DNA from: Amnibacterium flavum
GTDB lineage: Bacteria > Actinomycetota > Actinomycetes > Actinomycetales > Microbacteriaceae
DNA: 64,000 nucleotides
Reading direction: 5' to 3'
Assembly: GCF_003097495.1 (NCBI RefSeq)
Contig: NZ_QEOP01000002.1
Coordinates: 806,001 to 870,000 of the forward strand
In this document: positions 56,857-64,000 of the stretch, in pieces
Layout of the letters: each line of letters starts with the position of its first letter
How positions within the stretch are numbered: position 1 is the stretch's first letter
The notes under the pieces: model-generated
Database searches by the model: none
Told to the model about the DNA's origin: nothing
The model's input: the letters and a program-made list of their open reading frames with translations, nothing else
Made by a program: the position numbers and the translations under genes

Positions 56857-57690
56857 TCAGCCCTCGAACGGGACCACGAGGCCGCCCCACGTGTCGTTGA
56901 TGTAATCGACCGTCGCCGGGTCGAGGAGGAGCTCCTTGAGCTTCTGCACGCGGGGGTCGTCCTTCAGCTCGGCGCGGGTGGCGAGCACGTTGTAGTACGG
57001 GCTGTCCGAACCCTCGATGAGGATCGCCTCGTCGGCGGTGAGACCGGCGGGGAGCGCGAAGCTGAGGGTGACGAAGGCGGCATCGGCGTCGGCGATGGCC
57101 TGCGGGAGGCTCGCGTTCTCGATCTCGACGAACTGGAAGTCGTGCGTGTTGTCGGTGATGTCGGCGAGCGTCGTCGGCTCGTCCGTCGTCTCGATGAGGC
57201 CCTCGGCGGCGAGGATCTTCAACGCGCGACCCTCGTTCGTCGGGTCGTTCGGGATGGCGATGGTCGCGCCGTCCTTCAGGTCGTCGAGGGACTTGACGGT
57301 GTCGCTGTAGAACGCGGCGGTGGGCAGGTAGATCTCGCCCTCGCTGATGAGATCGGTGCCGGAGGCCTCGTTGAAGGTCTTCAGGAACGTGGCGTTCTGG
57401 AACAGGTTCGCGTCCGTCGAGCCCTCGTCGAGCGATGAGTTGGGGGTGTTGTAGTCGGTGAACTCCGTGAACTCGATGGTGAGCCCGGCGTCCTCCGCCA
57501 GGTTGTCCTGGACGAACTTGAGGATGTCGCCCGCGGGAGTCGCGAGCGCGCCGACCTTGATGGTCCCGAGCGAGTCGGACCCGGTCTCGGCGGCGGGCTC
57601 ATCGGAGGAGCCGGCGCAGGCCGACAGTCCGAGGGCGAGGGTGACGGCGGCGATTCCGCCGACCAGCTTGAGGCTGCGAATACGAGGCAT
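56857..57690 (-). CDS. metQ: Methionine ABC transporter substrate-binding lipoprotein MetQ
   Basis: 277 residues. A lipoprotein signal (VGGIAAVTLALGLSACAG; lipobox LSAC) leads to Cys-25 or so, which Lgt from this window would acylate. NlpA/MetQ family: IKVGALATPAGDIL, ANLFQNATFL, YNVLATRAELKDDPRVQKL. Last gene of the metNIQ operon on the - strand. ATG 57690 is preceded by GGAAG. The gap to metI (137 nt) holds no clear terminator. Confidence 0.93.
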   Translation of the reverse strand: MPRIRSLKLVGGIAAVTLALGLSACAGSSDEPAAETGSDSLGTIKVGALATPAGDILKFVQDNLAEDAGLTIEFTEFTDYNTPNSSLDEGSTDANLFQNATFLKTFNEASGTDLISEGEIYLPTAAFYSDTVKSLDDLKDGATIAIPNDPTNEGRALKILAAEGLIETTDEPTTLADITDNTHDFQFVEIENASLPQAIADADAAFVTLSFALPAGLTADEAILIEGSDSPYYNVLATRAELKDDPRVQKLKELLLDPATVDYINDTWGGLVVPFEG

Positions 57691-57827
57691 GGCTGTGCTT
57701 CCTTCTGTGGTGCGCCGGAGCGCGAGGATGGTGGTGGAACGTGGGCGGTGCAGGTGCTCGGTGCAAGTCGTGGGTGCGGGACCGGACTGTTCGGCCGTTC
57801 TGCCGGCCGGCGGCGATCCGCTGGGGT

Positions 57828-58583
57828 TCAGCTCTCGGGACCGCCCGCCAGCTGGATCGCTCGAGACATTCGCTCACCCGATCTGCGGTGCGCGAGGCGG
57901 CGCGAGAGCAGCGATGCGAGACCCTGGAGCACCATGACCAAGGCGAAGAGGACGATGATGACCGCGACGATGTGCGGCCAGCTGTAGCGCTGATAGCCGT
58001 ACCGGATCGCCACATCGCCGAGACCGCCCGCGGCGACGACACCCGCCATGGCCGAGAAGTTGATGATCGAGGTGATCGTCGTCGAGGTGCCGAGCACGAT
58101 GCTCGAGAGTGCCTCCGGCACCAGCACCTTGCGGATGATCTGCCAGTTCGACGCACCGAGCGACTGACCGGCCTCGATGAGTCCGCCGTCGACCTCCTTG
58201 AGGGCGATCTCGACCATCCGCGCGAAGAACGGGATGGCGACGACCGAGAGCGGCACGATCGCGGCGTCCGTTCCGATGAACCGGCCGATGAGCAGGCGCG
58301 TGAACGGGATGAGCGCGATCATCAGGATGATGAACGGCACCGAGCGGCCGAGGTTGACGACGAAGTCGATGACCTTGTTGATGGTCGACCCGAGAGCCCG
58401 CGAGCCGAACGGGCGCTCCAGCAGCCCGCCGCGCTCCGTCGTCACGAGCAGCACGCCGAGTGGGAGCCCGATCACGATGGTGAAGAACAGCGAACCGGCC
58501 ACCATCTGCAGGGTCTGCAGGAGACCGACCCACAGCACCTCGAAGAGCTCGGGCCAGAACTGCGGGGCGTTCATGTCGATCAT
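57828..58583 (-). CDS. metI: Methionine ABC transporter permease MetI
   Basis: 251 residues with about five to six membrane segments. The EAA loop that contacts MetN reads IEAGQSLGASNWQIIRKVLVPEA. FVVNLGRSVPFIILMIALIPFTR is typical MetI. ATG at 58583; ATG at 58574 also possible. The start overlaps the metN stop. Confidence 0.94.
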   Translation of the reverse strand: MIDMNAPQFWPELFEVLWVGLLQTLQMVAGSLFFTIVIGLPLGVLLVTTERGGLLERPFGSRALGSTINKVIDFVVNLGRSVPFIILMIALIPFTRLLIGRFIGTDAAIVPLSVVAIPFFARMVEIALKEVDGGLIEAGQSLGASNWQIIRKVLVPEALSSIVLGTSTTITSIINFSAMAGVVAAGGLGDVAIRYGYQRYSWPHIVAVIIVLFALVMVLQGLASLLSRRLAHRRSGERMSRAIQLAGGPES

Positions 58584-59578
58584 TCCGCGCCTCCTCTGAC
58601 GACCTCGACGAGTAGGCCCTGTGCTCGCAGGCCTGCGATGGCATCTCGGTGGATGGCGGCGGGGCCGGGCAGCTCGAGCCGGGTCCGCCCCGCCTGCTTG
58701 CCGCCCAGGTGCTCGATCGACGCGCCGAGGATGCTGACGTCGAGGTCGTACCGCCGGGCGAGCTGCGAGATGACCGGCCGGTCGGCGCTGCCGCCCGAGA
58801 AGGTGATGTCGAGCACGGTGTCCGCATCGCCCTCGGGTAGAGGGCCGAGCGGGAACAGCTGGCGGGCGAGACGCGATCCGGGGGTCGAGACGAGGTCGAC
58901 GAGGCCGCCCTGCTCCAGGATGCGCCCGTCCTCGATGAGGGCGACGCCGTCGCAGATGCGCTTGACGACATCCATCTCGTGGGTGATCAGCAGCACGGTG
59001 AGGCCGAGCTCGGTGCTGATGCCCTTGATGAGGTCGAGGATCGACGCGGTGGTCTCGGGGTCGAGAGCGCTGGTCGCCTCGTCGGAGAGGAGGACGGCGG
59101 GCTTGGCGGCGAGTGCACGGGCGATGCCGACGCGCTGCTTCTGACCACCGGACAGCTGTGCAGGATAGGACTCCGCGCGGGAGCCGAGCCCGACGAGGTC
59201 GAGGATCTCATCGGAGCGGCGACGGCGCTCGGCGGCGGCCATGCCGGCGACCTCGAGCGCGAGTTCCACGTTCCCCCGGGCGGTGCGGCTGCCCAGCAGG
59301 TTGAAGTGCTGAAAGACCATGCCGATCCGTCGCCTCGCCGCGCGGAGCTCGTTGTCCGACAGTGCGGTCAGCTCCTCGCCGTTGATGGTCACGGTGCCGG
59401 AATCGGGCCGCTCCAGCAGGTTCAGGGTGCGGATGAGCGTGCTCTTGCCCGCCCCGCTCTGCCCGAGCACTCCGAAGATCTGTCCCCGGTCGACGTTGAG
59501 GCTCACGTCGTCGAGCGCGCGGACGGGTGTCCCGTCGGGCGCGGTGTACGTCTTCACGACGTGGCTGGCGGTGATCAC
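58580..59578 (-). CDS. metN: Methionine import ATP-binding protein MetN
   Basis: 332 residues. Walker A GQSGAGKST, signature LSGGQKQRVGIARAL, Walker B VLLSDEATSALD and the switch His in LLITHEMDVVK. A C-terminal NIL domain (about 255-330), the methionine-sensing ACT-like domain, ends the protein. GTG at 59578 is preferred, with GAGG upstream; ATG at 59593 lacks a site. Divergent from rpsA. No S-box consensus is seen upstream. Confidence 0.94.
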   Translation of the reverse strand: MITASHVVKTYTAPDGTPVRALDDVSLNVDRGQIFGVLGQSGAGKSTLIRTLNLLERPDSGTVTINGEELTALSDNELRAARRRIGMVFQHFNLLGSRTARGNVELALEVAGMAAAERRRRSDEILDLVGLGSRAESYPAQLSGGQKQRVGIARALAAKPAVLLSDEATSALDPETTASILDLIKGISTELGLTVLLITHEMDVVKRICDGVALIEDGRILEQGGLVDLVSTPGSRLARQLFPLGPLPEGDADTVLDITFSGGSADRPVISQLARRYDLDVSILGASIEHLGGKQAGRTRLELPGPAAIHRDAIAGLRAQGLLVEVVRGGAE

Positions 59579-59620
59579 TGTGCCTCGATGCAATCAGGAG
59601 GAATGTGGAACGGCGAATCA

Positions 59621-59639
59621 GCGTTACACAATGTGACGC
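59621..59639 (-). promoter_or_regulatory. Near-palindrome upstream of metN, candidate operator
   Basis: GCGTTACA (59621-59628) and TGTGACGC (59632-59639) are complementary except one pair, with a 3-nt spacer. It starts 43 nt before the metN GTG, a position suited to a methionine-responsive repressor. The regulator is not in the window. Confidence 0.4.
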
Positions 59640-59680
59640 GCCGTGCCTGCAATCGGGCTCCGAACCGGTCGGTTCGAGGG

Positions 59681-59709
59681 TTGGGCGCGCGCTCTCGTCT
59701 TGATAGACT
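59681..59709 (+). promoter_or_regulatory. Promoter of rpsA
   Basis: TTGGGC (59681-59686) and TAGACT (59704-59709) are spaced by 17 nt, the best -35/-10 pair in the window. It gives a leader of about 115 nt before the ATG at 59833. Confidence 0.6.
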
Positions 59710-59832
59710 GACGTGTTGCGTCTGCGCCCACGGGTTTCTGCGCGTCACCACATCCGCTCGTCACGAGCGCTCGGCATACCGCCGTCTCGCCCTGTGGCCT
59801 AACACCATGTCCACCTCTGGAGTTTCTACTAC

Positions 59833-61320
59833 ATGTCAACCACCACGACCGCCCCGGCAGCCAAGCAGGTCGCCATCAACGACATCGGATCTGCTGAAGA
59901 CTTCCTCGCAGCGGTCGAAGCGACCCTCAAGTTCTTCAACGACGGAGATCTGATCGAGGGCACTGTCGTCAAGATCGACCGCGACGAGGTTCTCCTCGAT
60001 GTCGGTTACAAGACCGAGGGTGTCATCCCCTCCCGCGAGCTCTCCATCAAGCACGATGTCGACCCCAACGAGGTCGTCAACGTGGGCGACACGGTCGAAG
60101 CCCTCGTTCTCCAGAAGGAGGACAAGGAAGGCCGCCTCATCCTGTCCAAGAAGCGGGCTCAGTACGAGCGCGCATGGGGCGACGTCGAGAAGATCAAGGA
60201 GGCCGACGGTGTCGTCACCGGTACGGTCATCGAGGTCGTCAAGGGTGGCCTCATCGTCGACATCGGCCTGCGCGGCTTCCTCCCCGCATCGCTCATCGAG
60301 CTCCGCCGTGTCCGCGACCTGACCCCCTACCTGGGCCAGGAGCTCGAGGCCAAGATCCTCGAACTGGACAAGAACCGCAACAACGTCGTGCTGTCGCGCC
60401 GCGCCCTGCTCGAGCAGACGCAGTCCGAGAGCCGCAGCACCTTCCTCGCCAACCTCCACCCGGGACAGGTCCGCAAGGGCGTCATCTCGTCGATCGTCAA
60501 CTTCGGTGCGTTCGTCGACCTGGGCGGCGTCGACGGTCTGGTCCACGTCTCCGAGCTCAGCTGGAAGCACATCGAGCACGCCAGCGAGGTCGTCGAGGTC
60601 GGTCAGGAAGTCACCGTCGAGGTGCTCTCCGTCGAGCTCGACCGCGAGCGCGTCTCCCTGTCGCTCAAGGCGACGCAGGAGGACCCGTGGCAGGTCTTCG
60701 CCCGCACCCACGCGATCGGCCAGATCGCACCGGGCAAGGTCACCAAGCTGGTTCCGTTCGGTGCGTTCGTCCGCGTCGCCGACGGCATCGAGGGTCTCGT
60801 CCACATCTCCGAGCTGTCGAACAAGCACGTCGAGCTCGCCGAGCAGGTCGTGTCGGTCGGCGACGAGGTCTTCGTCCGCATCATCGACATCGACCTCGAG
60901 CGTCGCCGCATCTCGCTCAGCCTCAAGCAGGCTGCCGAGGCGATCGACCCCTCCAACCAGGAGTTCGACTCCGGACTCGCGGCGCTCTACGGAATGCCGA
61001 CCGAGTACGACGACCGCGGGGAGTACAAGTTCCCCGAGGGCTTCGACCAGGAGACCGGCGACTGGAAGGAAGGCTTCGACGAGCAGCGCGCGAAGTGGGA
61101 GCAGGACTACGCCGAGGCGCAGGCCCGTTGGGAGCTCCACAAGGAGCAGATCCTCAACGGCATCGCCGACGAGGCGGCCGGCATCACCTCCAGCAGCAGC
61201 TCCTCGTCCGAGAGCTCGGCGGCATCGTCGTCGTTCTCGAGCGACAGCCGCGGTGCGGGAACCCTCGCCGACGACGAGTCGCTTGCGGCTCTGCGCGAGC
61301 GTCTCAGCAGCAACAACTGA
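59833..61320 (+). CDS. rpsA: 30S ribosomal protein S1
   Basis: 495 residues with four S1 domains: about 35-105, 120-190, 207-277 and 293-363. Each has the VxVGDxVEVxV / GVIPSREL / FGAFVxLGGVDGLVHxSELS patterns. After a charged stretch (about 390-445), a Ser-rich tail of about 20 residues (SSSSSSSESSAASSS) and a final helix end the protein. ATG 59833 has CTGGAG upstream at a long distance. Essential for mRNA binding. rpsA-coaE is a conserved pair in actinobacteria; here two genes lie between them. Confidence 0.96.
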   Translation: MSTTTTAPAAKQVAINDIGSAEDFLAAVEATLKFFNDGDLIEGTVVKIDRDEVLLDVGYKTEGVIPSRELSIKHDVDPNEVVNVGDTVEALVLQKEDKEGRLILSKKRAQYERAWGDVEKIKEADGVVTGTVIEVVKGGLIVDIGLRGFLPASLIELRRVRDLTPYLGQELEAKILELDKNRNNVVLSRRALLEQTQSESRSTFLANLHPGQVRKGVISSIVNFGAFVDLGGVDGLVHVSELSWKHIEHASEVVEVGQEVTVEVLSVELDRERVSLSLKATQEDPWQVFARTHAIGQIAPGKVTKLVPFGAFVRVADGIEGLVHISELSNKHVELAEQVVSVGDEVFVRIIDIDLERRRISLSLKQAAEAIDPSNQEFDSGLAALYGMPTEYDDRGEYKFPEGFDQETGDWKEGFDEQRAKWEQDYAEAQARWELHKEQILNGIADEAAGITSSSSSSSESSAASSSFSSDSRGAGTLADDESLAALRERLSSNN

Positions 61321-61373
61321 TCGCACCAGCGTCCGGATGAGCGGCAGCAGCCGCTGACCTGATCACGCGATAC

Positions 61374-61409
61374 ACGAAGGGCCGGATGCCGAGGCATCCG
61401 GCCCTTCGT
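61374..61409 (+). terminator. Bidirectional terminator between rpsA and the LysR gene
   Basis: ACGAAGGGCCGGATGCC (61374-61390) and GGCATCCGGCCCTTCGT (61393-61409) form a perfect 17-bp stem. It lies between convergent genes. Confidence 0.85.
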
Positions 61410-61455
61410 CGTCGATCCGCGACTCCGGCCGCGACGGGCCCGGCAGGGCCCGCCG

Positions 61456-62304
61456 TCAGCGCATGATGGATTGCGCGGTGATGGCGGCGGTGAGCGCCTC
61501 GAGGGGCTCGCGAGCCGCAAGAGGGTTCGAGTGCAGGCGGAACTCCACCTCTCCCACGTCGGGGAGGTCGAATCGCCGACTGACCTTCACCAGGTCGGCC
61601 GGCAGCAGGGAGTGCGGGAACACGGCAAGGCCCAGCCCCGCTCGCACGGCCGCGAGGAGACCGTTCACCTCGCGGACGCTGCAGGTGATCCGCCACGTCC
61701 TCCCCGCCGCCTCGAGGGCGTCGATGGCGGCCTGCCGGCTGATGCTCGGCGACTGGTAGACGACGAGCGGGACCGGGTCCGCGGATTCGAGGACGGTCCG
61801 CTCCTCGGCCACCCAGACCATCGACTCCCGGCTGACGAATGTGCCATCGGTCGTGCCCGGCAGCTCCTTCACGAAGATCAGATCGAGGTGGCCCGCGGCG
61901 AGGCGCCGCCGCAACGGATCGCTCTGGTTGACGGTGAGCTCGAGGTTGACGCGCGGGTGCAGCGCCCTGAACTGGCGCAGGATCCGGGGGAGCTGGGTGG
62001 TCGCGAGGTCGTCGGCCGCTCCGAACCGGAGCCGGCCCTGCATCGCGGCCCCTCCGAAGTAGCTCTCCGCCGCGGCCTCGGCGGCGAGGATCGCCCGGGC
62101 GAATCCGGCCATCGCGTCGCCGTTGTCGGTGAGCCGAACCTCGCGGGAGTCCCTGACGAACAGGCGTCGTCCCACGGCCTCCTCGAGTTTCCGGACGTGC
62201 TGGCTGACGGTCGGCTGGCTGATCCTCAAGCGGGCAGCGGCGCCCGTGAAGCTCGAGGTGTCGGCGACCGCGAGGAAGCTCTGAAGAAGAACGGGATCGA
62301 GCAC
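61456..62304 (-). CDS. LysR-family transcriptional regulator
   Basis: 282 residues. The N-terminal winged helix LQSFLAVADTSSFTGAAARL ... ISQPTVSQHVRKLEEAVGRRLF is typical. The C-terminal effector domain (about 90-282) follows the periplasmic-binding-protein fold. GTG at 62304 has GGAG upstream and gives the usual LysR start; an ATG at 62343 would add 13 residues and overlap the operator. It is divergent from an MFS exporter and probably controls it. Confidence 0.88.
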   Translation of the reverse strand: MLDPVLLQSFLAVADTSSFTGAAARLRISQPTVSQHVRKLEEAVGRRLFVRDSREVRLTDNGDAMAGFARAILAAEAAAESYFGGAAMQGRLRFGAADDLATTQLPRILRQFRALHPRVNLELTVNQSDPLRRRLAAGHLDLIFVKELPGTTDGTFVSRESMVWVAEERTVLESADPVPLVVYQSPSISRQAAIDALEAAGRTWRITCSVREVNGLLAAVRAGLGLAVFPHSLLPADLVKVSRRFDLPDVGEVEFRLHSNPLAAREPLEALTAAITAQSIMR

Positions 62305-62333
62305 GACGCTCCATTCGAAAATCCAATGCGAGT

Positions 62334-62349
62334 GATAGTTCAATCTATC
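62334..62349. promoter_or_regulatory. Candidate LysR operator
   Basis: GATAG-TTCAAT-CTATC is a perfect 5-bp dyad with AT-rich centre in the divergent LysR/MFS gap; it contains a T-N11-A type pattern. It is 30-45 nt upstream of the LysR GTG. Confidence 0.5.
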
Positions 62350-62437
62350 TGCGCAATGGACAGCTCGCGGGTACCGTCGAAAGGGTCCGCTCAGGACCTC
62401 TACTTATACGTAACGCATCGGAACATCAGAAACACAC

Positions 62438-63733
62438 GTGACCACTTACTCGAACACCGCAACTGCTCCCATCCCCGTTCTCGAGCGACGACCGCCATGG
62501 CGGCACACCCTCATCGCCCTCTCGGTGCCCAACTACCGGCTCTTCGCCTTCTCGCACCTCATCGCGATGACCGCGATCTGGATCCAGCGGGTCTCCCAGG
62601 ACTGGCTGGTCCTCCAGCTGTCCGGGAACGTCGCCGCCGTGGGGATCACCGTCGCGATGCAGTTCGCGCCCATGCTGCTGTTCGGCATGCTCGGCGGCCT
62701 GATCGTCGACCGCTTCCCGAAGCGCACCCTGCTCATGGTGACGCAGGCGGTGAGCGCCCTGCTGAGCGCCGGTCTCGCCGTGCTCGCCCTCACCGGCACG
62801 ATCCAGGTCTGGCACATCTGGGTGATCGCCCTCGCCTCGGGCTTCGTCACCGTCGTCGACAACCCCGCGCGTCAGGTCTTCGTCAGCGAGGTCGTCGGAC
62901 ACCGCCACCTGACGAATGCGATCAGCCTCAACGCGTCGATCTTCCAGCTCGGCGGGCTCATCGGGCCCGCCGTGAGCGGTGCCCTCCTCCTCTCGGTCGG
63001 CGCCGGGTGGTCATTCGCGATCAACGCCGCGGCATGCCTCGTCGTGGTGACCGTGCTCCTCTGCCTGCGCACCTCCGACCTCCTGCCCGCTCCCGCGGTC
63101 CAGCGTGCCCGCGGCCAGCTGAAGGAGGCCCTCGTCTACGTGCTGGCGAAGCCGGAGATCCTCTGGACCCTGGTCATGGTCGGCGTCCTGGCCGTCTTCG
63201 CGTTCACGATGCCCGTCCTCCTCGCGGCCTTCGCGGATGACGTCTTCCACACGGGAGCGGGCGGCTACGGACTGTACAACTCCGTCCTCGCCGCCGGCGC
63301 CCTGGTCGGTGCGATCGCGTCGACACGCCGGGCGAGCCTCCGGCTGCGCACCGTCCTCATCGCGGCGGGCCTGTTCGCGCTTCTCCAGGCTCTCGGGGGA
63401 CTCATGCCCGTCGAGTTCGCGTTCTGCCTCGCCCTGTTCGCCATCGGGGTGCTGAATCTGCTGTTCATCACCGGCGCGAACGCGCTCGTGCAGCTCTCGA
63501 GCAACCCCAGCATCCGGGGTCGGGTGATGTCCCTCTACATCCTGCTGCTGCTGGGAGGCCAGGCCATCGGCGGACCGGTCATGGGGTGGATCGTGCAGGC
63601 CTACGGTGCGCATGTCGGGATGATCATCTCGGGGACCGTCCCGGCGCTGGCCGCCGTGGCCATCGGGCTGATCCTCCGCCGCTCGCGACGCAGGACGGCC
63701 CTGCTCGTCGATCCTGCAGCAGTGCGCGGGTAG
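62438..63733 (+). CDS. Major facilitator superfamily exporter (MFS_3 type)
   Basis: 431 residues with about 12 membrane segments. The loop GGLIVDRFPKRTLLMVTQ between segments 2 and 3 is the MFS signature of drug and siderophore exporters (EntS-like). IWIQRVSQDWLVLQLSGN is the typical N-terminal part. GTG at 62438. Substrate unknown. Paired with the divergent LysR gene. A TATACG at 62405-62410 may be a -10. Confidence 0.85.
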   Translation: MTTYSNTATAPIPVLERRPPWRHTLIALSVPNYRLFAFSHLIAMTAIWIQRVSQDWLVLQLSGNVAAVGITVAMQFAPMLLFGMLGGLIVDRFPKRTLLMVTQAVSALLSAGLAVLALTGTIQVWHIWVIALASGFVTVVDNPARQVFVSEVVGHRHLTNAISLNASIFQLGGLIGPAVSGALLLSVGAGWSFAINAAACLVVVTVLLCLRTSDLLPAPAVQRARGQLKEALVYVLAKPEILWTLVMVGVLAVFAFTMPVLLAAFADDVFHTGAGGYGLYNSVLAAGALVGAIASTRRASLRLRTVLIAAGLFALLQALGGLMPVEFAFCLALFAIGVLNLLFITGANALVQLSSNPSIRGRVMSLYILLLLGGQAIGGPVMGWIVQAYGAHVGMIISGTVPALAAVAIGLILRRSRRRTALLVDPAAVRG

Positions 63734-63736
63734 TTT
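63731..63736 (+). promoter_or_regulatory. Candidate leaderless promoter -10 (TAGTTT) for coaE
   Basis: TAGTTT overlaps the MFS stop codon and ends 6 nt before the coaE GTG. Confidence 0.45.
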
Positions 63737-63742
63737 GGGCGG

Positions 63743-64000
63743 GTGCCTCTCATCGCGCTCACCGGCGGCATCGCGTCGGGCAAGTCCACTGTCGCCGCCC
63801 GCCTGCAGGCCCTGGGCGCCGTCGTCGTGGACGCCGACGCCCTGGCCCGCGTCGCCGTCGAGCCGGGGAGTCCGGGGCTCGAGGCGGTAGCCCGCGAGTT
63901 CGGCCCCGAGATCCTCGCCGCCGACGGCTCACTCGATCGGGCTCGACTGGGAGCCGTGGTATTCGCCGACTCCACCGCCCGTCAGCGCCTCAACGCGATC
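63743..64000 (+). CDS. coaE: Dephospho-CoA kinase, 3'-truncated by the window edge
   Basis: Last step of coenzyme A synthesis. 86 residues are visible. P-loop [18 protein letters not shown], then [19 protein letters not shown] with the catalytic Asp and [15 protein letters not shown]. Full-length proteins are about 200 residues. GTG 63743. It is the natural neighbour of rpsA in actinobacteria. Confidence 0.93.
   Translation, partial: MPLIALTGGIASGKSTVAARLQALGAVVVDADALARVAVEPGSPGLEAVAREFGPEILAADGSLDRARLGAVVFADSTARQRLNAI

Noticed and set aside
59594-59832. S-box or T-box ahead of metNIQ
   Set aside because: No conserved core or specifier-type structure was found; only a short near-palindrome.

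Overview
The window is a contiguous, very GC-rich (roughly 70 %) chromosomal segment of an actinobacterium. Gene order (alaS-ruvX-mltG-aroECKB, pyrR-B-C-carAB-pyrF-gmk-rpoZ-coaBC-metK-priA-fmt-rsmB-rpe-his-trp-lgt-gltBD-pyk-pdtaR-polA-...-rpsA-coaE), an actinobacterial-type integration host factor domain, a degenerate PriA and an ANTAR response regulator all point to Actinomycetota; the overall pattern fits Microbacteriaceae best. I cannot name the genus. Almost everything is core housekeeping. There is no prophage, IS element, CRISPR array, rRNA operon or plasmid function.

Layout. 1-7425: 3' part of alaS, then ruvX, mltG, aroE, aroC, aroK and aroB in one tightly packed + strand operon. 7426-10259: an 897-residue exported RCC1-repeat protein inserted between aroB and aroQ. 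10276-11848: aroQ, efp, nusB and a strong terminator. 11868-14555 (- strand): an LPDTG-anchored surface protein and deoC. 14638-24418: the pyrimidine operon pyrR-pyrB-pyrC-(PH-like membrane protein)-carA-carB-pyrF, ending in a fused mIHF-guanylate kinase gene; a PyrR-binding hairpin precedes pyrR. 24519-31546: rpoZ, coaBC, metK, priA, fmt, rsmB. 31569-31750: a palindromic intergenic repeat. 31813-40139: rpe, hisE/G/F/I, trpE, a Trp-associated membrane protein, an HGxxPAAW small protein, trpC, trpB, trpA. 40154-48980: lgt, gltB, gltD, pyk. 49046-51365: a repeat-rich segment with tRNA-Leu(CAA), a 159-bp tandem duplication, pdtaR and a DUF6578-like gene, bounded by two inverted copies of a 66-bp repeat. 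51366-64000: a PaaI-type thioesterase, polA, a stand-alone PTS EIIA, a DUF885 peptidase-like protein, metNIQ on the - strand, rpsA, a LysR regulator divergent from an MFS exporter, and the 5' part of coaE.

The genes group functionally into chorismate supply (aro) feeding tryptophan synthesis (trp), de novo UMP synthesis under PyrR control, histidine synthesis, SAM and methionine supply (metK, metNIQ), ammonia assimilation (gltBD), and translation and replication housekeeping. Most starts overlap the preceding stop (ATGA or GTGA), so translational coupling is common. Many genes that begin a new transcription unit show a TANNNT hexamer ending 7-9 nt before the start codon, which suggests leaderless mRNAs.

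The least expected items are: the RCC1 propeller protein that appears nested inside a split fibronectin-III-like fold and sits within the aro cluster; the mIHF-GMK fusion; a three-copy intergenic element with fixed spacing; a 66-bp inverted repeat pair flanking the tRNA-Leu/pdtaR segment; and a tandem duplication that copied the 3' end and terminator of tRNA-Leu.
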